A DNA stretch of 5,695 bases from Candidatus Thalassarchaeaceae archaeon (GTDB lineage: Archaea; Thermoplasmatota; Poseidoniia; Poseidoniales; Thalassarchaeaceae): NCBI GenBank assembly GCA_013329905.1, contig DUJH01000009.1:1659-7353 (forward strand), given 5' to 3'. The translations under genes and the position numbers were made by a program. Positions 1 to 5,641 of this stretch are shown here, one piece after another (within the stretch, counting starts at the first letter, position 1; every line of letters starts with the position of its first letter). Under the pieces are notes generated by a model. It was given only the letters and a program-made list of their open reading frames with translations, was not told the DNA's origin and did no database searches.

Positions 1-203
1 TCGACTTCACCGCCGTCATCCAGCACGAAAACTTCGCCGTGTTCGAAGGGGGACATTGTGCCAGCATCACTGTTGAGGTAAGGATCAATCTTTACTGAGG
101 TGAGGCGCAGTCCTGCGGATTTGAGGAGCACACCGATGCTCGAAGCAGTGATTCCTTTACCCAATCCGGAGAGGACGCCACCCGTGACTACGACATACTT
201 CAT
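1..203 (-). CDS. pyrG: CTP synthase, N-terminal part (truncated by window edge)
   Basis: CTP synthase makes CTP from UTP and ATP, using ammonia released from glutamine, as the last step of de novo pyrimidine nucleotide synthesis in the cytoplasm. Only the first 67 codons are here; the gene continues beyond base 1. The translation begins [17 protein letters not shown], with the P-loop of the amidoligase (synthetase) domain at about residues 8-17 and Lys16 as the expected ATP-contacting lysine. KIDPY (38-42), DAGTMSP (46-52) and [13 protein letters not shown] (55-67) follow; all are family signatures. FVLDDGGEV and the [12 protein letters not shown] stretch resemble eukaryotic CTP synthases more than the usual bacterial/archaeal FVTDDGAET type. 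The start is the ATG at 203-201, which matches the usual family N-terminus. No Shine-Dalgarno precedes it, so a leaderless transcript is likely. It is divergent from the threonine dehydrogenase gene. The identification is very secure; what follows beyond the edge cannot be judged. Confidence 0.96.
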   Translation of the reverse strand, partial: MKYVVVTGGVLSGLGKGITASSIGVLLKSAGLRLTSVKIDPYLNSDAGTMSPFEHGEVFVLDDGGEV

Positions 204-223
204 GCAATCAACGGGGTTTGAAG

Positions 224-230
224 CCGATAT
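224..230 (-). promoter_or_regulatory. Possible TATA box for the CTP synthase gene
   Basis: On the minus strand this reads ACATATC, centred about 24 nt upstream of the pyrG ATG at 203. That suits an archaeal TATA box of a leaderless transcript. The match is short and AT content around it is only modest, so this is a positional guess. Confidence 0.3.
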
Positions 231-296
231 GTCTCGCCTATGAAGGTTGGCTCTTCCAAGCGTTGTCGATGAGATATGTGAAGTGGCCTCGCAAGT

Positions 297-304
297 CTAA
301 GTAT
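297..304 (+). promoter_or_regulatory. Possible TATA-like element for the threonine dehydrogenase gene
   Basis: CTAAGTAT is centred about 24 nt upstream of the ATG at 325, the distance expected for a leaderless archaeal promoter. No Shine-Dalgarno lies before that ATG. The element is a weak TATA match. The rest of the 204-324 spacer shows only a GATATGT heptamer repeated at 224 and 273, and no other clear structure. Confidence 0.25.
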
Positions 305-324
305 CGTCTGACTCCCGAAACGTC

Positions 325-1287
325 ATGGCCGATACGCCAGGTTCTCGAATTTTGGTTACTGGCGCGCTTGGTCAGATTGGTACTGAACTGACTGAGGCTT
401 TGCGCGAGCGTTACGGAGCGGATGCTGTCGTCGCGAGTGATGTGCGCGATTTGCCCGACCATCCTTGTGTAGTGGGCGGGCCTTACAGGAATCTGAGTGT
501 GATCGATGCTGACGCCTTCGATCGAGTCGTGGTCGAGGAAGGCATCGGTACCGTCTATCATCTCGCTGCGATTCTCAGCGCAGTGGGCGAGAAGAAGCCG
601 GAGTTGTGCGAGCGAATCAATGTCGGTGGGACCGTCACTGTGCTCGAGGCCGCTCGTAAGCATTCGCTGCGTGTTTACGCTCCTTCTTCAATCGCGGTTT
701 TCGGGCCAGATGCACCGAAGCATGCGCCTCAAGAGTGTGCGCTGAATCCTACCACCACATACGGTAAAACCAAGGTCACAGGGGAGCGTCTAGCGATGAA
801 TTACTGGAAGCAATACGGCGTTGATGTTCGCGGAATCCGCTATCCTGGACTAGTTTCTTACAAGGCTCCGGCTGGAGGTGGCACGACCGATTACGCAGTC
901 GATATTTTCCATCAAGCTCTCAAAAATGGCCACTACGATTGCTTCGTTCGTGGAGATACAAGGTTACCGATGATGTACATGGATGATGCGATTCGTGCGA
1001 CGATTGCCTTGATGGATGCACCTGCTGAGGCAATCGGGACAGCGCGTGGCGGATACAACATCTCTGGATGCTCTTTCACAGCGACTGAATTGGCTGGGGC
1101 TGTTGGCGCACGCGTCTCGGACTTCACTTGCGATTTTTTGCCGGATGTCAGGCAAAAATATGCCGATTCATGGCCAGATTCTGTTGATGATGAGGCTGCT
1201 CAGGCCGACTGGGGCTGGGCTGCTGAGTATGACTTGGATGCGATGTGTGATGCCATGATCGCTGGCCTTCAGTCATCGTCGATTTGA
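325..1287 (+). CDS. L-threonine 3-dehydrogenase, SDR (NAD-dependent epimerase-like) type
   Basis: The 320-residue product is predicted to oxidise L-threonine to 2-amino-3-ketobutyrate with NAD+, the first step of threonine breakdown to glycine and acetyl-CoA. It has a Rossmann NAD site GALGQIG at 13-19 and an acidic residue at the end of the second strand (Asp39, in ASDV), typical of NAD preference. AAILSAVGE is at 81-89, a Ser121/Ser122 pair lies in APSSIAVFG, and the catalytic YxxxK is Tyr146-Gly-Lys-Thr-Lys150. The features that point to threonine dehydrogenase rather than sugar epimerase are RYPGLVSYKAPAGGGTTDYA (172-191), the MMYMDDAIRA region (216-225), YNISGCSFTATE (244-255) and PDVRQKYADSWPDSVDD (273-289). 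Length fits the short SDR threonine dehydrogenases, not the zinc MDR type. The ATG at 325 places the Rossmann motif at the normal distance. The partner ligase gene (kbl) is not in the window. Its stop overlaps the convergent thermosome gene by 19 bp. A different NAD-sugar epimerase activity is possible but much less likely. Confidence 0.9.
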   Translation: MADTPGSRILVTGALGQIGTELTEALRERYGADAVVASDVRDLPDHPCVVGGPYRNLSVIDADAFDRVVVEEGIGTVYHLAAILSAVGEKKPELCERINVGGTVTVLEAARKHSLRVYAPSSIAVFGPDAPKHAPQECALNPTTTYGKTKVTGERLAMNYWKQYGVDVRGIRYPGLVSYKAPAGGGTTDYAVDIFHQALKNGHYDCFVRGDTRLPMMYMDDAIRATIALMDAPAEAIGTARGGYNISGCSFTATELAGAVGARVSDFTCDFLPDVRQKYADSWPDSVDDEAAQADWGWAAEYDLDAMCDAMIAGLQSSSI

Positions 1288-2864
1288 TTCGACCAATCGG
1301 GTGTCTCAGGACCTGCTTGAGCCCAGAGAACATCGTCGATTCTTAGGACGCTGATGGCAGCTTCGGTTGCACCTGTCAAGGCTTGGCGGGCGACAAATAG
1401 TGGGTCATTAATGCCTGCTTTTGCCATGTCGGTCTTCTTTCCACTCATCGCGTCGAGACCAATCCATGCGCCCTTCTTGGCTTGGGCTGCGGAAAGGGCG
1501 AGAATCTCGTCGATTGGGTCGAGCCCTGCATTCTCAGCGATTGCCCGTGGGATTACTTCGAGTGCATCTGCGAAGCCCTCAATTGCGAGTTGTTCACGTC
1601 CCTTCTGAGTTGTTGCGTAGGCTCGCAGGTGGCGGGCTAAGTGCGTCTGAGTGCCTCCCCCGCCAGGTAGGATTCGTGGTTCTCTGACTAGTCTGAAGGC
1701 GACACCGAGGGCGTCGTCGAAGGCCCGATTGACCTCTTCGCGCATTGCCGGTGTAGTTCCGCGCAGAAGTGCAGTCATCGCCGCTCCTGTACCGTCGATT
1801 CTGAGATGCCAAGCATCCTCGACCTTCTCTTCGGAGCGGGATGTGTAAGCGCCAACATCGTCGGCAGAGATTCTGTTGGCGTTTCGTACCATGCGAGCGC
1901 CGGTCAAGACGCAAAGGCGCTCGAGGTCCTCTCGCTCAAATCGTCGGTATGCTGTGATTCCCGCTTTCTTGAGGAACGGCGCAGCATCGTCTGCTACACC
2001 ATCACGCACACATAGCAAGTCTATGTTGAGTGCAGACAGAGATTCGACCTGCGCTGCCAACTTAGCTCGCTTGCGCTCAGCAAAACCAGCGAGCACGCCT
2101 GTACTGCGAATCTCAATCTGTGCATCGAATTCCAACTCGCGGGTTTCAAGTCCACCGTCGATAATCGCGATTCGCCCACCTTCAGAGTGGCTTGGGGTGG
2201 TGAAATCAAGGCGCTGCTTGCGAAGCACCAATCCATGCACGATCTCAGAGTCAGCCGCTGCCCCATCACTCATCTTCAGCCTCTTCACGCGCACGCGCTC
2301 AAGATCGTCTCCGCCTTCTTCTTCCGCGAGTGCTCGTGCTGTCTTGAGAGCCAATCCAGTCATCCGGCGCGAAAGAGCAGTGTCGATCTTTCCTGCCATC
2401 GTGGTGGCGATAGCATCGGCCAATTGTTCTTCGTTGGCCTCGCGGGAGATCTCTTCGAGCTGAGATAGCGCTTCTTCCACAGCGATACGGTAACCGTTCA
2501 TGATGAGAGACGGATGGACCCCTATACGAGAGAGCTCCAGTGAATTACGGAGCAGTTCAGCCGTCAGGAGTACCGAGGTAGTAGTCCCATCTCGGGCTAT
2601 TCGATCCTGTGCCGAACTCGTCGAAATCAACAGATTCGCCGTCGGATGCTCAACCTTCGCTGTCTCCAAAACAGTAACTCCATCGTTCGTCACGATGATC
2701 TCGCCGTTCTCATCGACGAGCATCTTGTCGGAGCCGCGCGGGCCCAGAGTTGAACGGACCGCGCCGGCTAGGGAGAGGGCCGCCTTGGTATTGTTTACGA
2801 GAGCCGAGCGCCCCTCGATTCGGTCGGTGTCTTGCAAAGCTACATCCTGCTCGGACTCGACCAT
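1269..2864 (-). CDS. Thermosome subunit (group II chaperonin, Hsp60/CCT family)
   Basis: This is a 531-residue subunit of the archaeal double-ring, ATP-driven folding chamber with a built-in lid, acting in the cytoplasm. The equatorial nucleotide site is visible: TLGPRGSDKMLVD (39-51), TNDGVTVLE (59-67), RDGTTTS (91-97, normally GDGTT), PGGGGTQ (400-406) and AENAGLDPIDE (443-453). The hydrolytic aspartate is expected at Asp384 in FDDALGV. The apical domain with its helical protrusion lies roughly at 200-350, and the C-terminal equatorial helices include ATEAAISVLRIDDV (499-512). It is full length. Two oddities: Arg91 replaces the first glycine of GDGTT, and the C-terminus ends in an acidic IDDD rather than the Gly-Met-rich tail of many thermosomes. 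The ATG at 2864 is the first usable start, because an in-frame TAG lies two codons upstream. It is divergent from the hsp20-like/dnaK unit. The family is certain; whether the complex is homo- or hetero-oligomeric cannot be seen. Confidence 0.97.
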   Translation of the reverse strand: MVESEQDVALQDTDRIEGRSALVNNTKAALSLAGAVRSTLGPRGSDKMLVDENGEIIVTNDGVTVLETAKVEHPTANLLISTSSAQDRIARDGTTTSVLLTAELLRNSLELSRIGVHPSLIMNGYRIAVEEALSQLEEISREANEEQLADAIATTMAGKIDTALSRRMTGLALKTARALAEEEGGDDLERVRVKRLKMSDGAAADSEIVHGLVLRKQRLDFTTPSHSEGGRIAIIDGGLETRELEFDAQIEIRSTGVLAGFAERKRAKLAAQVESLSALNIDLLCVRDGVADDAAPFLKKAGITAYRRFEREDLERLCVLTGARMVRNANRISADDVGAYTSRSEEKVEDAWHLRIDGTGAAMTALLRGTTPAMREEVNRAFDDALGVAFRLVREPRILPGGGGTQTHLARHLRAYATTQKGREQLAIEGFADALEVIPRAIAENAGLDPIDEILALSAAQAKKGAWIGLDAMSGKKTDMAKAGINDPLFVARQALTGATEAAISVLRIDDVLWAQAGPETPDWSNQIDDD

Positions 2865-2887
2865 GAGCTAGCCGAACAGCAGGACCG

Positions 2888-2895
2888 ATTTGAAT
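2888..2895 (-). promoter_or_regulatory. Possible TATA-like element for the thermosome gene
   Basis: On the minus strand this reads ATTCAAAT, centred about 27 nt upstream of the ATG at 2864, the usual archaeal spacing for a leaderless transcript. No Shine-Dalgarno precedes that ATG. It is a poor consensus TATA, but it is the most AT-rich stretch at the right distance. Confidence 0.35.
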
Positions 2896-2916
2896 GCGAT
2901 GCTGCCGGCGCTCAGG

Positions 2917-2931
2917 GAGCCTAACAGGCTC
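2917..2931. repeat. Perfect 6-3-6 inverted repeat, candidate operator
   Basis: GAGCCT-AAC-AGGCTC is a perfect palindrome with a 3-bp centre. It lies about 53-67 bp upstream of the thermosome ATG, just beyond the presumed TATA/BRE position, where an archaeal activator or repressor could bind. It is too short and lacks the T-run to be a terminator. The repeat is directly visible; the regulatory role is inference. Confidence 0.4.
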
Positions 2932-2954
2932 GTTCTGGTCTATCAACAGACTCG
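2923..2954. repeat. Direct repeat AACAG(G/A)CTCG, 22-bp spacing
   Basis: AACAGGCTCG at 2923-2932 recurs as AACAGACTCG at 2945-2954, with nine of ten bases identical. The 22-bp period is close to two helical turns, so both copies would face the same side of the DNA. The first copy contains the right arm of the 6-3-6 palindrome. The second copy is the right arm of a weaker one (GTCT-6 bp-AGAC, 2938-2951). It may be a tandem regulator site. Confidence 0.4.
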
Positions 2955-3050
2955 CAGCATCACGTTTCATCACGAGCGCACAACCCCATGCACACACGCG
3001 CGCGAGTATGCTATCCACCGTTCGATTCAAATATGGCCCATTGCTCGGAC

Positions 3051-3057
3051 TATACAA
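3051..3057 (+). promoter_or_regulatory. TATA box for the hsp20-like/dnaK operon
   Basis: TATACAA is centred 26 nt upstream of the ATG at 3080, the canonical distance for an archaeal leaderless transcript. There is no Shine-Dalgarno before that ATG. This is the best promoter in the window and is the main reason for choosing 3080 as the start of the hsp20-like gene, rather than the in-frame ATGs at 2894 or 3008, which lie upstream of it. Confidence 0.55.
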
Positions 3058-3067
3058 CCTCGGGTTG
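3055..3067. promoter_or_regulatory. Perfect 5-3-5 palindrome between TATA box and start, candidate repressor operator
   Basis: CAACC-TCG-GGTTG overlaps the downstream edge of the TATA box and ends 12 bp before the ATG. A protein bound here would block TBP/TFB or RNA polymerase recruitment, which is where known archaeal heat-shock repressors such as Phr of Pyrococcus act. The palindrome is seen directly; the operator role is inferred, and the sequence is not the Phr consensus that I know of. Confidence 0.4.
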
Positions 3068-3079
3068 AGTAGTGGTATT

Positions 3080-3721
3080 ATGAGCACTGTAGACAAGGAC
3101 GAATTCGACGACAGGCTCCTCAAGGAGATGGCCAAGATGTTCTCTGATATGGGAATGCCAATCGATGTCGAAATGCTGCAGGAAATGATGCGCAAAGTTC
3201 AACAGCAGTTTGAGGAAATGGGAATTGATCCCGAGCAGATGTCGAAAAGCAATATTCGCATGCAAACCGACGTTGATCCCGAGGAATTCCGCAAGCAAAT
3301 GGAGACAATGCTCAGCGGTCCCGGCGGAATGGGAGATATGTTCCGCAACATGGGAATCAAGGTACAATTCGATGGTAGCCCTTCTGTAGCCGAGGCTCCG
3401 AAAATCGAAGTCGATGAAGAAGTAACGGAGGTGTCTGACGACGAATTACCGATTGAAGACGTATTCATCCATGAAGATCGAATGTGCATCACCGTTGACA
3501 TCTCACGATTCACCGATATCGAACCCGAAGAAGTCGAACTCAACCTCACCGGTGGCGGAGAAATTCTGCAACTGATGAAGACCACACAAATGCGCCCTCT
3601 GAAGCGCTACACCCTTCCTCATTCTGCAGAGAGTATCGTAGAATGGGACTTGAATAACGGCATTCTCGATGTTAAATTCGACATCGACGCGGCGGCTTTG
3701 TCCGCCGACGAAAGTGAGTGA
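3080..3721 (+). CDS. Hsp20/alpha-crystallin-like protein with methionine-rich N-terminal half
   Basis: This 213-residue protein is probably a small heat-shock-type holdase that keeps unfolding proteins soluble for refolding. Residues 9-95 are predicted helical and strikingly methionine-rich (16 Met in the first 95 residues), with amphipathic stretches such as LLKEMAKMFSDMG and a PGGMGDMFRNMG segment at 81-92. An acidic linker follows at about 110-128. Residues 127-202 resemble an alpha-crystallin domain: EDVFIHEDRMCITVDIS (126-142), RYTLP (176-180) and NNGILDVKFDI (192-202), the last matching the conserved NG(V/I)L strand. The C-terminal I-x-I assembly motif of classical sHsps is not evident. 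The start at 3080 follows a TATA box at the ideal leaderless distance; in-frame upstream ATGs would precede that box. It is the first gene of an operon with dnaK, 21 bp before the preferred dnaK start, and is divergent from the thermosome. It may belong to the GvpH-like archaeal Hsp20 group. The chaperone domain is likely; a specific partnership with DnaK is inferred from position. Confidence 0.8.
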   Translation: MSTVDKDEFDDRLLKEMAKMFSDMGMPIDVEMLQEMMRKVQQQFEEMGIDPEQMSKSNIRMQTDVDPEEFRKQMETMLSGPGGMGDMFRNMGIKVQFDGSPSVAEAPKIEVDEEVTEVSDDELPIEDVFIHEDRMCITVDISRFTDIEPEEVELNLTGGGEILQLMKTTQMRPLKRYTLPHSAESIVEWDLNNGILDVKFDIDAAALSADESE

Positions 3722-3730
3722 AATCTGAAT

Positions 3731-3737
3731 GGAGTGA
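3731..3737 (+). promoter_or_regulatory. Shine-Dalgarno deciding the dnaK start
   Basis: GGAGTGA ends 5 nt before the ATG at 3743. It overlaps the alternative GTG at 3734, which therefore cannot be its target. It supports a start at 3743 and translation of dnaK as an internal operon gene with its own ribosome binding site, unlike the apparently leaderless first genes. Confidence 0.7.
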
Positions 3738-3742
3738 ATGAA

Positions 3743-5641
3743 ATGGGAACACCTGTAATTGGAATAGATCTTGGAACTACAAACAGCTGTGTAGCGACCC
3801 TCGAGGGTGGTCAAGCAGTCGTCATACCGAATTCGGAAGGCAGTCGTACGACACCTTCGGTTGTCGCTTTTACCAAAGATGGCGACCGCCTAGTTGGAAT
3901 CACTGCGAAGCGACAGGCGGTCACCAATTCCGCTCGCACAATCTTGTCTGTTAAGCGTGAGATGGGAACCGATTGGACTCAGTCGATTGGCGACGACCCT
4001 TACACTCCTCAGGAGGTCTCGGCCTTCATTCTGCAGAAGCTCAAGGCCGATGCTGAAGCATATCTCGGGCAGGAGGTCACTCAGGCTGTTATCACCTGCC
4101 CTGCTTATTTCACCGATGCTCAGCGAAAAGCAACCCGCGATGCTGGTCGCATCGCCGGCCTCGAAGTTCTTCGTATCATCAACGAGCCGACCGCGGCTGC
4201 ACTTGCGTATGGCGTCGACAAGGATGACGACCAGACGATCTTGGTCTACGATTTGGGCGGTGGAACCTTCGATGTCTCAATCCTCGAGATTTACCTAGTC
4301 GATGACCAACCTCAGATTGAGGTAAAGGCAACGAGTGGAGACAATCGCCTCGGTGGAGACGACTTCGACGAAGTTGTAATCGAATGGATTGTAACTGAAT
4401 TCAAGAAGACGACAGGAATTGATCTTTCTAGCGATATGCAAGCGATGAGTCGCCTGCGTGAAGCTGCAGAGAAGGCAAAGATCGAGCTGTCAGGAACTGG
4501 TACAACCCAGATTAATCTTCCATTCATCACCATGAGTGATGGACAGCCCGAGCATCTTGACCTCTCTCTCTCTCGATCGAAGTTCGAGGAGCTCATCGCT
4601 GCGCTCGTCGAGCGAACTATGTCTCCTACTCGCCGAGCGATGAAGGATGCAGGCGTCTCCAAAGGAGAGGTCGACAAGGTCATTCTCGTCGGTGGTTCGA
4701 CACGTGTTCCAGCGGTCCAGGTCGCTATCGAGAAGGAAGTTGGTAAGGCTCCATTCAAGGGAATCAATCCCGACGAGGCCGTCGCTGTTGGCGCCGCTCT
4801 ACAAGCGGGAATCATTGTCGGCGACGAGGGTGTGACCGATGTACTACTCCTCGATGTCACACCGCTTACACTAGGAATCGAGACTCTCGGTGGCGTCACT
4901 ACCATGATGATTGAGCGCAATACAACGATTCCAAGCCGCCGCTCTGAGGTCTTTTCGACCGCATCCGACAATCAACCAGCGGTCGAGGTTCACGTCCTAC
5001 AGGGCGAGCGTGAGTTCGCCAAAGACAACAGCACTCTCGGCCGCTTCCACTTGATGGGGATCCCAGCCGCACCCCGAGGAATTCCACAGGTCGAGGTCAC
5101 TTTCGACATCGACGCTAACGGAATCGTCAATGTATCTGCTAAGGACCTCGGAACTGGAACTGAGCAATCGATCAAAATCGAGAGTCAAACTTCGCTTTCT
5201 GAGGACGACATCAAGTCGAAGATTTCCGAGGCCGAGGAGTTCGCTGAGGAAGACAAGCGCCGCAAGGCACGCGTCGACTTACGCAACCAAGCCGACAGCA
5301 TTGTTTACCAAACTCGCAAAATGCTCGATGAGTCGGGCGAGAAACTCTCCGACGAGGACAAGGCACCTGTCAATGAGAAGCTCGATGAACTCGAGTCGCT
5401 AATCATGAAAGATGGCCAGCCCATCGATTTCGATGATCTTGACGAGGCTGCAATTCAGACCACGATGGGCGAATTGGAACAGGCAATGCATGGCGTCTCA
5501 ACCAAACTCTACGAGGCTGCAGCAGCCGAGATGGCTGAGCAGCAAGCGGCTACCGATGCCGAGTCTGCAGATGACGATGGCGATGGCGTAGTCGAAGCCG
5601 ACTTCGAAGTCGTTGACGGCGATGATGATGAAGCTGAGTAA
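3743..5641 (+). CDS. dnaK: Molecular chaperone DnaK (Hsp70)
   Basis: This 632-residue Hsp70 uses ATP to bind and release exposed hydrophobic segments, refolding proteins with DnaJ and GrpE in the cytoplasm. The ATPase domain (about 1-360) has [11 protein letters not shown] (6-16), catalytic Lys71 in [20 protein letters not shown] (145-157), [12 protein letters not shown] (168-179), [12 protein letters not shown] (199-210) and [14 protein letters not shown] (313-326). The linker and substrate-binding domain start at [15 protein letters not shown] (367-381), with [14 protein letters not shown] (455-468), a helical lid from about 487, and an acidic tail ending [10 protein letters not shown]. Lobe I lacks the roughly two-dozen-residue insertion of proteobacterial Hsp70s, so it is the Gram-positive type that archaea are known to have gained from bacteria. 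The ATG at 3743 is preferred over a GTG at 3734 (635 residues) because of the Shine-Dalgarno and the short family N-terminus. No grpE or dnaJ lies in the window. Confidence 0.98.
   Translation: MGTPVIGIDLGTTNSCVATLEGGQAVVIPNSEGSRTTPSVVAFTKDGDRLVGITAKRQAVTNSARTILSVKREMGTDWTQSIGDDPYTPQEVSAFILQKLKADAEAYLGQEVTQAVITCPAYFTDAQRKATRDAGRIAGLEVLRIINEPTAAALAYGVDKDDDQTILVYDLGGGTFDVSILEIYLVDDQPQIEVKATSGDNRLGGDDFDEVVIEWIVTEFKKTTGIDLSSDMQAMSRLREAAEKAKIELSGTGTTQINLPFITMSDGQPEHLDLSLSRSKFEELIAALVERTMSPTRRAMKDAGVSKGEVDKVILVGGSTRVPAVQVAIEKEVGKAPFKGINPDEAVAVGAALQAGIIVGDEGVTDVLLLDVTPLTLGIETLGGVTTMMIERNTTIPSRRSEVFSTASDNQPAVEVHVLQGEREFAKDNSTLGRFHLMGIPAAPRGIPQVEVTFDIDANGIVNVSAKDLGTGTEQSIKIESQTSLSEDDIKSKISEAEEFAEEDKRRKARVDLRNQADSIVYQTRKMLDESGEKLSDEDKAPVNEKLDELESLIMKDGQPIDFDDLDEAAIQTTMGELEQAMHGVSTKLYEAAAAEMAEQQAATDAESADDDGDGVVEADFEVVDGDDDEAE

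Larger units (their letters stand above)
2865..3079. other. Divergent chaperone intergenic regulatory region
   Basis: This 215-bp spacer separates the divergent starts of the thermosome and hsp20-like/dnaK units, and no convincing gene lies in it. Reading frames do run through it, including an in-frame 62-codon upstream extension of the hsp20-like gene. They have no recognisable protein character and would cross the best TATA box. From left to right it contains the thermosome TATA-like element, a 6-3-6 palindrome (2917-2931) that is part of a 22-bp-spaced direct repeat (2923-2954), an alternating purine/pyrimidine tract (2988-3004), a TATA box at 3051, and a 5-3-5 palindrome just after it. 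The density of paired elements suggests transcriptional control of both arms. Confidence 0.6.

Noticed and set aside
238..663. 141-codon minus-strand open frame between pyrG and the threonine dehydrogenase gene
   Set aside because: It lies mostly antisense to the well-supported dehydrogenase, with no recognisable family and no promoter evidence; it is a shadow frame.
1876..2463. 195-codon plus-strand open frame inside the thermosome gene
   Set aside because: It is antisense to a full-length conserved protein, with Ser/Arg-rich composition typical of a shadow frame.
2894..3079. In-frame 62-codon N-terminal extension of the hsp20-like gene (ATG 2894 or ATG 3008)
   Set aside because: It crosses the only good TATA box and palindrome, its sequence has no chaperone-like character, and the ATG at 3080 has ideal leaderless spacing.
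2710..3195. 161-codon minus-strand open frame spanning the chaperone spacer
   Set aside because: It overlaps both the thermosome and hsp20-like starts out of frame and has low-complexity shadow-like composition at its N-terminus.
3734..3742. GTG at 3734 as the dnaK start
   Set aside because: It overlaps the Shine-Dalgarno GGAGTGA, which is correctly spaced for the ATG at 3743, and the shorter N-terminus matches the family better.
4562..4574. (CT)6C simple repeat within dnaK, a possible phase-variation tract
   Set aside because: It encodes the conserved LSLSR segment in frame, is short, and shows no sign of frameshift.
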